Below are positions 1 through 6,966 of a stretch of 11,299 bases of DNA, piece after piece; position 1 is the first letter of the stretch; each line of letters opens with the position of its first letter. Source of the stretch: Alphaproteobacteria bacterium (GTDB lineage: Bacteria > Pseudomonadota > Alphaproteobacteria > UBA828); assembly GCA_022826345.1 (NCBI GenBank), contig JAJDVB010000084.1, positions 1 to 11,299 on the forward strand. The letters are read 5' to 3'. The position numbers and the translations under genes were made by a program. Under the pieces are notes generated by a model, which saw only the letters and a list, made by a program, of their open reading frames with translations, was not told the DNA's origin and did not search any database.

Positions 1-1
1 C

Positions 2-397
2 GACATCGACGTGGCGGATTTCGAGGAGGCGGAGGAGAAGGGCGGCGTCAAGGTGGACGGCCACATCGTGCTGCTCAACACGGGCCTCCACAACCGCCAC
101 TACCCCGACGTGAAGTCGGTGTGGAGCAACCCCGGCATCACCGAAGCCGCGACCCATTGGCTCGCCGACCGGGGCTCCAAGCTGCACGGCGTCGAAGGCC
201 CGTCCACCGACAAGCCCTCGGACAACCTCTTCCCCAACCACCGGGTCTGCCGCGACCGCGGCATCGCCCACTACGAGTGGCTGATCAACCTCGAAGAACT
301 GATCGGCAAGGGCGAGTTCATGTTCTACGGGCCGCCGATCAAGATCGGCAACGGCAGCGGCGCGCCGGTCCGCGCCTGGGCGATCCTCGACGAATAA
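2..397 (+). CDS. Cyclase-family metal hydrolase (isatin hydrolase / kynurenine formamidase-like), 3' part
   Basis: Only the C-terminal 131 residues are in the window. The reading frame is open from base 2, so the true start lies upstream and the GTG at 11 is internal. Visible blocks typical of the cyclase family (PF04199) are NPGITEAATHWLADRG, the GVEGPSTDKP segment, NHRVCRDRGIAHYEWLINL, and the C-terminal GNGSGAPVRAWAILDE. The family hydrolyses cyclic or aryl amides (isatin, N-formylkynurenine) using divalent metal ions bound by an HxGTHxDxPxH motif; that motif would lie upstream and cannot be checked here. The gene ends 32 bp before a COG0523 GTPase on the same strand, suggesting co-transcription. 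Family assignment is fairly sure; the substrate is unknown. Confidence 0.8.
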   Translation, partial: DIDVADFEEAEEKGGVKVDGHIVLLNTGLHNRHYPDVKSVWSNPGITEAATHWLADRGSKLHGVEGPSTDKPSDNLFPNHRVCRDRGIAHYEWLINLEELIGKGEFMFYGPPIKIGNGSGAPVRAWAILDE

Positions 398-429
398 ACC
401 GCCCGCGCTTAGCGCCGGGTGAGGCGCCG

Positions 430-1503
430 GTGACCCGCATCGACGACCGCTCGGTCGACGAGCGCATTCCCATCACCCTGCTCACGGGCTTCCTCGGCGC
501 CGGCAAGACCACGCTGGTCAACCGCCTGCTCAGCGCGCCCGACGCCGGCAAGATCGCGGTCATCGTCAACGAGTTCGGCGAGATCGGGATCGACGGCGAC
601 CTCATCGCCCGCGCCAACGAGGACATGCTGGAGCTCACCAACGGCTGCATCTGCTGCGCCGCCCAGGGCGACCTGATGGACGGGCTCAACCGGCTCTTCC
701 TGCGCAAGATCGGCCTCGCCGAGCCCCAAGTTGACTTCGACAAGATCGTGATCGAGACCACGGGCATCGCCGACCCCTCGCCGCTGGCCCGGCTCTTCTA
801 CACGGACATGAAGCTCGACCTGACTTTCCGTCTGGACGCGGTGCTGACGGTGGTGGACCTGAAGCACGTGACCGGCCAGATCGTGCGCTCGCCCGAGGCG
901 CAGAAGCAGATCGCCATCGCCGACAAGCTGATCTTCAACAAGCGCGACCTGGTGGACGGCGAGCAGTTCACCGATGCCGTGGCGGCGGTCGAGCGCCTCA
1001 ACCCCTTCTCGGTCAAGGAGGTGACCACGCACGGCGCGCTGCCGGTGAACCGGCTGCTCGACCTCGACCTGTTCGAGCCCAAGCGGCGGGACGACATGGT
1101 GGGCGCCTGGATCGGCGCCGACCGGCCGGATACCGCCGATCACGCCCGCGACGATCATGTCCATACGCCTGGCGTGGGCGCGGTCTGCCTGCAAAGCCGC
1201 GAGCCGCTGGAGTGGAACGCGTTGCTCCGCTTCTTCCTGGAGCTCACGGAGGAGAAGGGCGAGGACCTCTTCCGCGTGAAGGGCATGGTGCATTTCCAGA
1301 ACGTCGAGAAGCCGGTGATCATCCAGGGCGTGCAGGCCACCTTCAGCCCGCCGACCTATGCCGAGGCGTGGCCGCGCGGCGAGGTGGCGACGCGGATCGT
1401 GGTGATCGGCCGCGACCTCGACCGGGCATCGATGGAGGCGCGGTTTGCGGCCTGCGTGGCGAAGCGGGAAACCACGCTCGACCGCGGCCTCGGCGCCATC
1501 TGA
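430..1503 (+). CDS. COG0523 (CobW/P47K-type) GTPase, putative metal chaperone
   Basis: A 357-residue G3E-family GTPase. Visible motifs are Walker A GFLGAGKT (20-27), the VNEFG switch-like segment (46-50), the metal-binding CxCC motif C73-I-C75-C76, ETTGIADP (109-116), and the guanine-specificity motif NKRD (170-173). A short histidine-rich loop, DHARDDHVH (237-245), precedes the CobW C-terminal domain, as in many COG0523 proteins thought to deliver zinc or other metals. I chose the GTG at 430 because the GTPase domain begins 13 residues later. An upstream ATG at 121 in the same frame would lie inside the cyclase gene and encode arginine-rich out-of-frame sequence. It lies between a metal-dependent cyclase and an amidase, so it may metallate a hydrolase of this cluster. 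COG0523 also includes nitrile hydratase activators, but no nitrile hydratase genes are seen. Confidence 0.9.
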   Translation: MTRIDDRSVDERIPITLLTGFLGAGKTTLVNRLLSAPDAGKIAVIVNEFGEIGIDGDLIARANEDMLELTNGCICCAAQGDLMDGLNRLFLRKIGLAEPQVDFDKIVIETTGIADPSPLARLFYTDMKLDLTFRLDAVLTVVDLKHVTGQIVRSPEAQKQIAIADKLIFNKRDLVDGEQFTDAVAAVERLNPFSVKEVTTHGALPVNRLLDLDLFEPKRRDDMVGAWIGADRPDTADHARDDHVHTPGVGAVCLQSREPLEWNALLRFFLELTEEKGEDLFRVKGMVHFQNVEKPVIIQGVQATFSPPTYAEAWPRGEVATRIVVIGRDLDRASMEARFAACVAKRETTLDRGLGAI

Positions 1504-1528
1504 GCGGCCACCCGAACAGGAGCCATCC

Positions 1529-2923
1529 ATGAGCTTTGCGTACATGACGGCGAGCGAACTCAAGGGCCTGCTGGCGGCGCGCGATATCTCGCCGGTCGAG
1601 CTGGTGGAGGACACGCTCAGCCGTCAGGAGGCGCTGGAGTCCAAGATCAACGCCTTCGTCACCCGCACGCCCGAGGTCGCGCTGGAAGCCGCGCGCCAGG
1701 CGGAGCGCGCCATCGCCGCAGGCGAAGGCGGCGCGATTGCGGGCCTCCCCACCTCGGTCAAGGACCTGGTGGCGATGGCGGGCGTGCCCTGGACCTTCGG
1801 CTCCCGCCCCTTCGCGGACAACGTCGTGGACTTCGATGCGCCAGCGGTGGAGCGGGTGAGAGAGGCCGGCGGCTGCATCGTCGGCAAGTCCACCACCAGC
1901 GAGTTCGGCTGCAAGGCGGTCTGCGATAGCCCGCTCACCGGGATCACCCGCAATCCGTGGAACCTGGCGAAGACGTCCGGCGGCTCCAGCGGGGGCGGTG
2001 CCGCGAGCGTCGCCGCCGGGCTCACGCCCTTCGCGGTCTGCACCGATGGCGGCGGCTCTGTGCGAATTCCGTCCGCGCTCTGCGGGCTCTTCGGCATCAA
2101 GGGGCAGTTCGCACGGGTGCCGGTGCACCCGGTCTCGGCGGCGCCGACCCTCGCCCACGTGGGCGCGATCGCGCGGACGGTGCGGGACGCCGCGTTGTTG
2201 CTCGGCGTGATGGCTGGCCACGACCGCCGCGATGCCTTTGGCGTCGCCGAGCCCGTGCCGGATTTCGTTGCCGCCTGCGATGCGGGCGCGAAGGGCCTGC
2301 GCATCGCCTGGAGCCCCACCTTGGGCTACGCCGAGCCCGAGCCCGAGATCGTCGCCCTCTGCGAGGTCGCCGCCCGGCGCTTCGAGGCGCTGGGGTGCGA
2401 GGTCGAGCTGGTCGAAGACGCGCTCGGCGAAGACCCGGTCGAGATCTGGATGGCGGAGTTCTACGGCGGCATCGGCACCAAGCTGAAGGGCGTGATGACG
2501 GAGCGGCCGGAGGAGCTGGACCCCGCCGTGGTCACAACGCTCAGCGGTGGGCTGGACCGCTCGATGGTGGACTATTTCGGCCAACTCTTCGCCCGCTACG
2601 AGTTCCGCGAGAAGATGCGCCAGTTCTTCGAGCGCTACGACTTGCTGCTCTCGCCGACGCTGCCGTGCGCCGCCTTCGACGTGGGGCACGACACGCCGCC
2701 GGGGCTAGGCGCGCGCAACATCGTCTCCTGGGTCTACTACACCTATCCCTTCAACCTGGCCGGCCAGCCGGCGGCCTCGATCCCGGCGGGCTTCACCGAT
2801 GCCGGGCTCCCGGTCGGCCTGCAGATGGTGGCAGGGATCAACCGCGAGGTGGACATTCTGCGCGCAGCCGCCGCCTTCGAGGAAGCGGCGCCCTGGGCCG
2901 ACCGCCGGCCGCCTCTGGCCTAG
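1529..2923 (+). CDS. Amidase (amidase signature family)
   Basis: A 464-residue amidase-signature enzyme of usual family length, hydrolysing a C-N amide bond to an acid plus ammonia or an amine. The Ser-cisSer-Lys triad is intact: Lys78 in TSVKDL, cis-Ser153 in TSGGSSGGG (149-157), and nucleophile Ser177 in DGGGSVRIPS (173-182). The spacing of 24 residues between the two serines matches the family (as in FAAH and malonamidase E2). The ATG at 1529 has a good Shine-Dalgarno sequence, CAGGAG, 6 bp upstream. An in-frame ATG at 1445 lies within the GTPase gene and is rejected. The gene starts 25 bp after the GTPase and is followed 46 bp later by an isochorismatase-fold amidohydrolase, suggesting a shared operon. 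It could belong to the Glu-tRNA amidotransferase GatA lineage, but no gatB or gatC is adjacent, so a catabolic amidase is more likely. The substrate is unknown. Confidence 0.92.
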   Translation: MSFAYMTASELKGLLAARDISPVELVEDTLSRQEALESKINAFVTRTPEVALEAARQAERAIAAGEGGAIAGLPTSVKDLVAMAGVPWTFGSRPFADNVVDFDAPAVERVREAGGCIVGKSTTSEFGCKAVCDSPLTGITRNPWNLAKTSGGSSGGGAASVAAGLTPFAVCTDGGGSVRIPSALCGLFGIKGQFARVPVHPVSAAPTLAHVGAIARTVRDAALLLGVMAGHDRRDAFGVAEPVPDFVAACDAGAKGLRIAWSPTLGYAEPEPEIVALCEVAARRFEALGCEVELVEDALGEDPVEIWMAEFYGGIGTKLKGVMTERPEELDPAVVTTLSGGLDRSMVDYFGQLFARYEFREKMRQFFERYDLLLSPTLPCAAFDVGHDTPPGLGARNIVSWVYYTYPFNLAGQPAASIPAGFTDAGLPVGLQMVAGINREVDILRAAAAFEEAAPWADRRPPLA

Positions 2924-2969
2924 CCCGTACCGCCGGTCCGCCGCACAGCGCATAACGAGGGAGGCGGCG

Positions 2970-3656
2970 ATGCCGCTGGATGACGAGGTTCGCGAGGCGC
3001 TCGACACCATCTTTTCCGGGGATTCGGGGCTCTACAAGAATCGCGGCTGGAACCAGCGCTCGGGCTTCGGCACGCGGCCCGCGCTCCTCAACATCGACCT
3101 CGCCAACGCCTGGACCCGTCCGGGCCACCGCTTCTCCTGCGATGACATGGACGAGCGGATCATCCCCGGCGTGCAGCGCCTGCTCGCGGCGGCACGGTCC
3201 AAGCGGGTACCGATCATCTACACCACTACCGCCTTCTGCAGCCGCTTCGACATGGGCGCCTTCCCGCTCAAGAAGCCCTTCGAGGACCTGATGCTGGGCT
3301 CGCCCGCGACGGAGATCGACGACCGCGTGCCCCTGGAGGAAGGCGTCGACACGCTGATCGTCAAGAAGCGGCCGAGCGCCTTCGCCGGCACCCATCTGGG
3401 CGGCATCCTGCGGGCCGGCGGCATCGACACACTGATCTGCACCGGCGTCACCATGGCTAGCTGCGTCAGGCACACGGTGGAGGACGCGCTCGGCGAGGGT
3501 TTTCGGACCGTCATCGTCCGCGAGTGCGTGGGCGATCGCGTGTCGGCGGCGATCGAGTGGAACCTGTTCGACCTCGACATGAAGTACTGCGACGTCGAGC
3601 CACTTGAGCGGGTGCTCGCCTACCTCGCCGACCTGGAGCCCTTCGAGGAGCGCTAA
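2970..3656 (+). CDS. Isochorismatase-fold cysteine amidohydrolase (N-carbamoylsarcosine amidase-like)
   Basis: A 228-residue cysteine hydrolase. The Asp-Lys-Cys triad is visible: Asp43 in LNIDLANAW, Lys132 (or the adjacent Lys133) in VKKRPSAF, and Cys165 in GVTMASCVRHT. The N-terminal extension of about 35 residues (YKNRGWNQRSGFGTRPAL) before the catalytic Asp is typical of the N-carbamoylsarcosine amidase branch. That fold also contains maleamate amidase NicF and the RutB peroxyureidoacrylate hydrolase. The likely role is hydrolysis of a ureido or amide group of a pathway intermediate in the cytoplasm. The start is supported by GAGGGAGG (2957-2964), 5 bp before the ATG. Its TAA stop overlaps the TAG stop of the convergent pcm gene, and a hairpin follows directly. 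Family is firm; substrate is not. Confidence 0.9.
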   Translation: MPLDDEVREALDTIFSGDSGLYKNRGWNQRSGFGTRPALLNIDLANAWTRPGHRFSCDDMDERIIPGVQRLLAAARSKRVPIIYTTTAFCSRFDMGAFPLKKPFEDLMLGSPATEIDDRVPLEEGVDTLIVKKRPSAFAGTHLGGILRAGGIDTLICTGVTMASCVRHTVEDALGEGFRTVIVRECVGDRVSAAIEWNLFDLDMKYCDVEPLERVLAYLADLEPFEER

Positions 3657-4333
3657 GCCGTCCCGCGCGTAAGCGGGACGAACGCCACCGGCAGCACCGT
3701 CTTCGCCTCACATGAGCCGTCGGCGCGCTTCTCGAGGCGCTGCAGCTGCTGGGTCGCGCCGGACGGGCCGATGGGAATGACCAGGCACCCGCCGGGCTTG
3801 AGCTGCGCCACCAGCGCTGCCGGCACTGAGGGCGCTGCCGCAGTCACGATGATGCCGTCGAAGGGCGCTTCTTCCGGCCAGCCTGCGCGGCCGTCCCCGG
3901 CGCGGACCGTGGCCTGCGTATAGCCCAGCGCCGCAAGACGCGCCGCCGCCGCCGTCGCCAGCGGCTCGACGACCTCGACCGAATAGACGGTGGCGCCCAG
4001 CGCACAGAGGACGGCGGTCTGGTAGCCGCAGCCGGTGCCGACCTCCAGGATGCGCGCGCCGGGCCCGACATCGAGAAGCTCGGTCATCAGGGCGACGACG
4101 AAGGGCTGCGAGATGGTCTGGCCGTGACCGATGGGGAGCGGCCTGTTCTCGTAGGCGAACGGCTTCTCTGCCTCGGGCACGAAGGCCGCGCGCGGCACGG
4201 TGCGCATGGCCTCCATCACGGCGGCGCTGAAGACCGGCCGCCCGGTCTTGTCGCCGGTCTCCCGCGCGTCGCGCGCGATCGCCTCCAGCATAGTCTCTGC
4301 GGTCGCACTCGCGCCGAGCAGGTGGCGCAGCAT
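3653..4333 (-). CDS. pcm: Protein-L-isoaspartate O-methyltransferase
   Basis: A 226-residue SAM-dependent methyltransferase that methylates L-isoaspartyl residues of damaged proteins. Family-defining blocks are PIGHGQTISQP (67-77), the SAM-binding motif I LEVGTGCGYQTAVL (96-109, Cys where many members have Ser), the acidic end of strand 2, SVEVVEPL (118-125), and GDGRAGW (146-152). A Shine-Dalgarno-like GAGAGGGG lies 8 nt before the start. It is 24 bp downstream of the luciferase-like gene on the same strand and probably shares its transcript. It converges on the isochorismatase gene with overlapping stop codons. Its job is housekeeping repair, so its place in the cluster is probably incidental. 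Confidence 0.93.
   Translation of the reverse strand: MLRHLLGASATAETMLEAIARDARETGDKTGRPVFSAAVMEAMRTVPRAAFVPEAEKPFAYENRPLPIGHGQTISQPFVVALMTELLDVGPGARILEVGTGCGYQTAVLCALGATVYSVEVVEPLATAAAARLAALGYTQATVRAGDGRAGWPEEAPFDGIIVTAAAPSVPAALVAQLKPGGCLVIPIGPSGATQQLQRLEKRADGSCEAKTVLPVAFVPLTRGTA
3659..3680. terminator. Hairpin at convergent gene ends, possible bidirectional terminator
   Basis: CGTCCCGC (3659-3666) and GCGGGACG (3673-3680) form a perfect 8-bp stem with a 6-nt loop. It begins two bases after the isochorismatase TAA and lies inside the last codons of pcm. No T-tract follows on either strand, so it is not a canonical intrinsic terminator. It may act as a stem protecting 3' ends or help factor-dependent termination between the two converging operons. 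The structure is seen directly; the function is inferred. Confidence 0.4.
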
Positions 4334-4357
4334 CGTCTGCGCCCCTCTCCCGCCCCG

Positions 4358-5380
4358 CTAGCGAAGGTGCGGTATCACCTTGGTCGCGTACTCCGCGATG
4401 ATCCGTTCCTGGTCTTCCGTCATCAGGTAGAGCGCGAACTGCGTGACGCCAGCGGCCTCCAGCGCCTTGATCTTCTCAACGTGGGCCTCGGCCGGGCCGA
4501 TCACGCAGAAGGATTCGGTGATGGCGTCGGTGACGTAGTGCACGTTGTCCGAGCCCGCCACCGCGTGCTTGTGATAGTCGTAGCCCTCGTCCGCGCCGCG
4601 TCCCTGGCGGGCGGCGATGAACGCGGTCAGGCTCTCCGGCACCAGGTCCGTTCCCGCGCCGTGGCGTTCCACGATGTCGGCGACATGGTTGCCGACCACG
4701 GCGGGGAACCAGCTGGTCTGGGCGATGGCGGTCTCTCGGTCGCCGATCCAGGCCGGCGCGCAGGAGAGCACCCGGTATCCGGCCGCATCGAGGCCGGCGC
4801 CCTTGCGCGCCGCGATCGCCTGGCCAGCCATCCATTGGCAGAGCCCCGGATCGGCGAGCTGGATCACCAGCCCGTCTCCGTGTGCACCGGCGGCAGCGAG
4901 CGCGCGCGGACCGTAGGCCGCAATCCAGATCGGCAGCTCGTAAGGGTCGGCCCAGTCGTCGAGCTGGACCGGCCCCCTGGCACCGTCGTATTCGCACGCC
5001 TCGCCCCGCATCATGGTGCGGAGCGCGTCGCAGTATTCGGTGAGCGTCTGGACCGTCGCGGGACGATGGCCCATGACGCGCACCGAGCTGTCGCCGCGGC
5101 CCACTGCCACGTCGAGCCGGCCGTCGCCGAACTGGACCAGCCGCGCGAAGATGCTGGCCGCCACCGACCAGTCCCGCACCCTGGGGTTGGTCACCAGCGG
5201 CCCCACGCGGATGCGCTTCGTGTGGTCCAGGCAGACCGCCATCTGGGTGTAGACGTCGGACCACAGGATGTGCGAGTCCGCGAACCACATGTAATCGAAG
5301 CCGGCGGCCTCGGCCTGATGGGCAAGCGCGACGGTGCGGCGCACGTCGAGGTCGCCCTTGATGCTGATGCCCAGTTCCAT
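4358..5380 (-). CDS. Luciferase-like (LLM) flavin/F420-dependent oxidoreductase
   Basis: A 340-residue (beta/alpha)8 luciferase-like protein starting MELGISIKGDLDVRR. It resembles the TIGR03842 group, annotated as F420-dependent but also found in genomes not known to make F420, where FMN is the likely cofactor; that placement is from memory. Supporting segments are HQAEAAGFDYMWFADSH (21-37), RIRVGPLVTNP (56-66), DGRLDVAVGRGDSS (86-99), and AYGPRALAAAGAHGDGL (155-171), which is typical of the flavin/F420 phosphate-binding region. The ATG at 5380 has GAGGGGGG 4 nt upstream of it. A longer frame reaching 5605 would run into the divergent gene and is rejected. It leads a two-gene transcript with pcm and is divergent from another LLM monooxygenase. 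The substrate is unknown; dehydrogenation, ring reduction or monooxygenation of a pathway intermediate are all possible. Confidence 0.85.
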   Translation of the reverse strand: MELGISIKGDLDVRRTVALAHQAEAAGFDYMWFADSHILWSDVYTQMAVCLDHTKRIRVGPLVTNPRVRDWSVAASIFARLVQFGDGRLDVAVGRGDSSVRVMGHRPATVQTLTEYCDALRTMMRGEACEYDGARGPVQLDDWADPYELPIWIAAYGPRALAAAGAHGDGLVIQLADPGLCQWMAGQAIAARKGAGLDAAGYRVLSCAPAWIGDRETAIAQTSWFPAVVGNHVADIVERHGAGTDLVPESLTAFIAARQGRGADEGYDYHKHAVAGSDNVHYVTDAITESFCVIGPAEAHVEKIKALEAAGVTQFALYLMTEDQERIIAEYATKVIPHLR

Positions 5381-5549
5381 GATGCCCCCCTCATGCAGCG
5401 ACGATCGCAGCCCGACCGGAGGATGGCACAGTCGTGGCCTGCCCGCCACGCGCCGGGCAGGCACGTCTGCCAAACGCCCGCGCGCCGTGCTAAACCGCGC
5501 GCAGGCGGCGCCCGGCTCCGCCTCCCGGCCCCAGCGAGCGACGGCGAAC
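5381..5549. promoter_or_regulatory. Shared divergent promoter region between two LLM genes
   Basis: This 169-bp gap separates two divergently transcribed luciferase-like genes, so it must hold the promoter(s) for both. I see no convincing -35/-10 pair in the GC-rich sequence. A weak AT-containing patch, GTGCTAAACC, lies near 5488-5497, about 55 bp before the right-hand ATG. The clearest element is the inverted repeat listed separately (5437-5462). Co-regulation of the two genes is inferred from the arrangement. Confidence 0.55.
5437..5462. promoter_or_regulatory. 9-bp inverted repeat, candidate operator
   Basis: GCCTGCCCG (5437-5445) and CGGGCAGGC (5454-5462) are perfect reverse complements separated by 8 bp. 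A related CTGCC half-site follows at 5467-5471, which could pair alternatively with GGCAG at 5456-5460. The centre is about 70 bp from the left-hand start codon and about 100 bp from the right-hand one, a plausible place for a dimeric transcription factor. No regulator gene is in the window. A GC-rich palindrome by chance or an RNA hairpin are alternatives. Confidence 0.4.
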
Positions 5550-6884
5550 ATGAGCAAGCGGCAGATGGTCCTGGTGGGCTTCCTCCAGGCGCAGAACTGC
5601 TCCAACTACCCGGCGTCCTGGCGGCACCCGGAGTCCGCCACGGATTTCCTCACCGCCGACTACTACCAGCGCATCGCGCGCATTCTCGAGGCCGGCAAGT
5701 TCCACCTCGCCTTCTTCGACGACCGCCTCGCGCTACCGGACATCTACGGCGGCGACCATGCCGAGGCGGTGCGCAACGGGGTGCGCGTGGTCAAGATGGA
5801 CCCGATCCCCATCCTCACCCTGATGGGGGCAGCGACCACGCGGCTCGGCCTGGGCGCCACCTGCTCCACCACCTACTACCAGCCGTTTCACGTGGCGCGC
5901 ATGTTCTCCACCCTCGACCACATGAGCGGTGGCCGGGCGGCCTGGAACGTGGTGACCTCGCTCAACGATTCCGAAGCCGCGAACTACGGCGCGGACAGGG
6001 TGATCGAGCATAACGAGCGTTACGACCGCGCCGACGAGTTCATGGAGGTGGTGCTTGGCCACTGGGATTCGTGGGCGCCCGACGCCATCGTCCTCGACAA
6101 GGAGCAGAGCGTCTTCGCCGACCCGGCGGGGGTGAGACGCCTCGACCATGAGGGCCGCTTCCTGCGCTCACGCGGTCCCTTCACCGTGCCGCGCACGCCG
6201 CAAGGGCGCCCCATCGTGATCCAGGCCGGCCAGAGCGGGCGGGGGCGGCAGTTCGCGGCGCGCTGGGCCGACGTGATCTTCGCGATTTATCCCACCCTGG
6301 AGTTCGGCCGGAAGGCCTACGCGGCGACGCGGGAAGCCGCGATTGCCGCCGGCCGCGACCCGGACTCCTGCCGCGTGGCGCCGGCGGCCTATGTCACGGT
6401 GGCCGAGAGCCAGGCGGAGGCGGAAGAGAAGGCCGCCTTCATCGCGGGCCTCGCGCGACCCATCGACACGCTGGCGCTGCTTTCGGAAGCGCTCAACTAC
6501 GACTTCGCGACCAAGCCCGCCGGCGAGCCTTTCAGCGACGAGGAGATGGCCTCAATCAGCGGCCTGCAGGCGATCCGCGACCGCGTGGTGACGCTGAGTG
6601 GCAATCCGCACCCGACGGTCGAGGATTTCGTCACCTACACCGGGCGCGGGACGGTCAATGAGATGCCTCATTTCGTCGGCACGCCCGCCGTCGTCGCCGA
6701 CCAGATGGCGGAATGGTTCGAGGGCGAGGCCTGCGACGGCTTCGTGCTCGCCGCGACCCACATGCCGGGTGCCTACGAGGACTTCGCGCGCCTCGTGGTG
6801 CCCGAGCTGCAGCGCCGCGGCCTTTACCACGAGGACTATGCTGGGCCCACGCTCCGCGAAAATCTCGGCCTGCACGCGGCCTGA
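5550..6884 (+). CDS. FMNH2-dependent monooxygenase, NtaA/SnaA/DszA family
   Basis: A 444-residue luciferase-fold monooxygenase of the nitrilotriacetate monooxygenase component A type (family of NtaA, SnaA and DszA). It is longer than the simple LLM proteins, as usual for this group. Characteristic segments are the N-terminal LVGFLQAQNCSNYPASWRHP (8-27), EAGKFHLAFFDDRL (47-60), LDHMSGGRAAWNVVTSLND (122-140) and VIQAGQSGRGRQFAARWAD (223-241). Such enzymes use FMNH2 supplied by a separate reductase and O2 to oxidise a C-N, C-S or ring carbon. No reductase gene is seen here. The ATG at 5550 is in line with the conserved N-terminus; its ribosome-binding site is weak. It heads the right-hand plus-strand series and is divergent from another LLM gene. 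Family is sure; substrate is unknown. Confidence 0.9.
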   Translation: MSKRQMVLVGFLQAQNCSNYPASWRHPESATDFLTADYYQRIARILEAGKFHLAFFDDRLALPDIYGGDHAEAVRNGVRVVKMDPIPILTLMGAATTRLGLGATCSTTYYQPFHVARMFSTLDHMSGGRAAWNVVTSLNDSEAANYGADRVIEHNERYDRADEFMEVVLGHWDSWAPDAIVLDKEQSVFADPAGVRRLDHEGRFLRSRGPFTVPRTPQGRPIVIQAGQSGRGRQFAARWADVIFAIYPTLEFGRKAYAATREAAIAAGRDPDSCRVAPAAYVTVAESQAEAEEKAAFIAGLARPIDTLALLSEALNYDFATKPAGEPFSDEEMASISGLQAIRDRVVTLSGNPHPTVEDFVTYTGRGTVNEMPHFVGTPAVVADQMAEWFEGEACDGFVLAATHMPGAYEDFARLVVPELQRRGLYHEDYAGPTLRENLGLHAA

Positions 6885-6907
6885 CCGCATCCCCGCACGG
6901 GCTACGC

Positions 6908-6913
6908 TATATT
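6908..6913 (+). promoter_or_regulatory. Possible -10 element upstream of the GST gene
   Basis: TATATT differs from the TATAAT consensus at one position and stands out in very GC-rich DNA, 54 bp before the GST start codon in the 82-bp gap after the monooxygenase gene. No good -35 hexamer lies 16-18 bp upstream; CTGACC at 6881 is too far away. This would let the GST be transcribed independently of the upstream gene. Weak, sequence-only evidence. Confidence 0.25.
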
Positions 6914-6966
6914 CAGCGGGTCCATCGGCGCTAAGCTGTACGCTCGCAGATCACAGGGAGATTCCC

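Noticed and set aside
121..429. N-terminal extension of the GTPase to an ATG at 121
   Set aside because: The added 103 residues are an out-of-frame reading of the cyclase gene and are not GTPase-like; the GTG at 430 fits the family start.
430..1503. Nitrile hydratase activator, making this a nitrile hydratase/amidase operon
   Set aside because: The amidase and GTPase would fit, but no nitrile hydratase alpha or beta subunit gene (CTLCSC-type motif) is present and the gene upstream is a cyclase-family hydrolase.
409..1614. 401-codon minus-strand frame opposite the GTPase gene
   Set aside because: A composition artefact. The plus strand carries intact Walker A, CxCC and NKxD motifs.
1343..2689. 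448-codon minus-strand frame opposite the amidase gene
   Set aside because: Arg/Ala/Gly-rich product without motifs; the plus strand encodes a complete amidase triad.
4124..6013. 629-codon open frame on the plus strand
   Set aside because: Antisense to pcm and the first LLM gene and then out of frame within the second. The translation shows no domain, while the genes it opposes have clear motifs.
6598..6966. N-terminal extension of the GST gene into the preceding monooxygenase gene
   Set aside because: The extension is an out-of-frame reading of the monooxygenase 3' end; the ATG at 6967 has a good ribosome-binding site and the expected MSTKLRYLHHP start.
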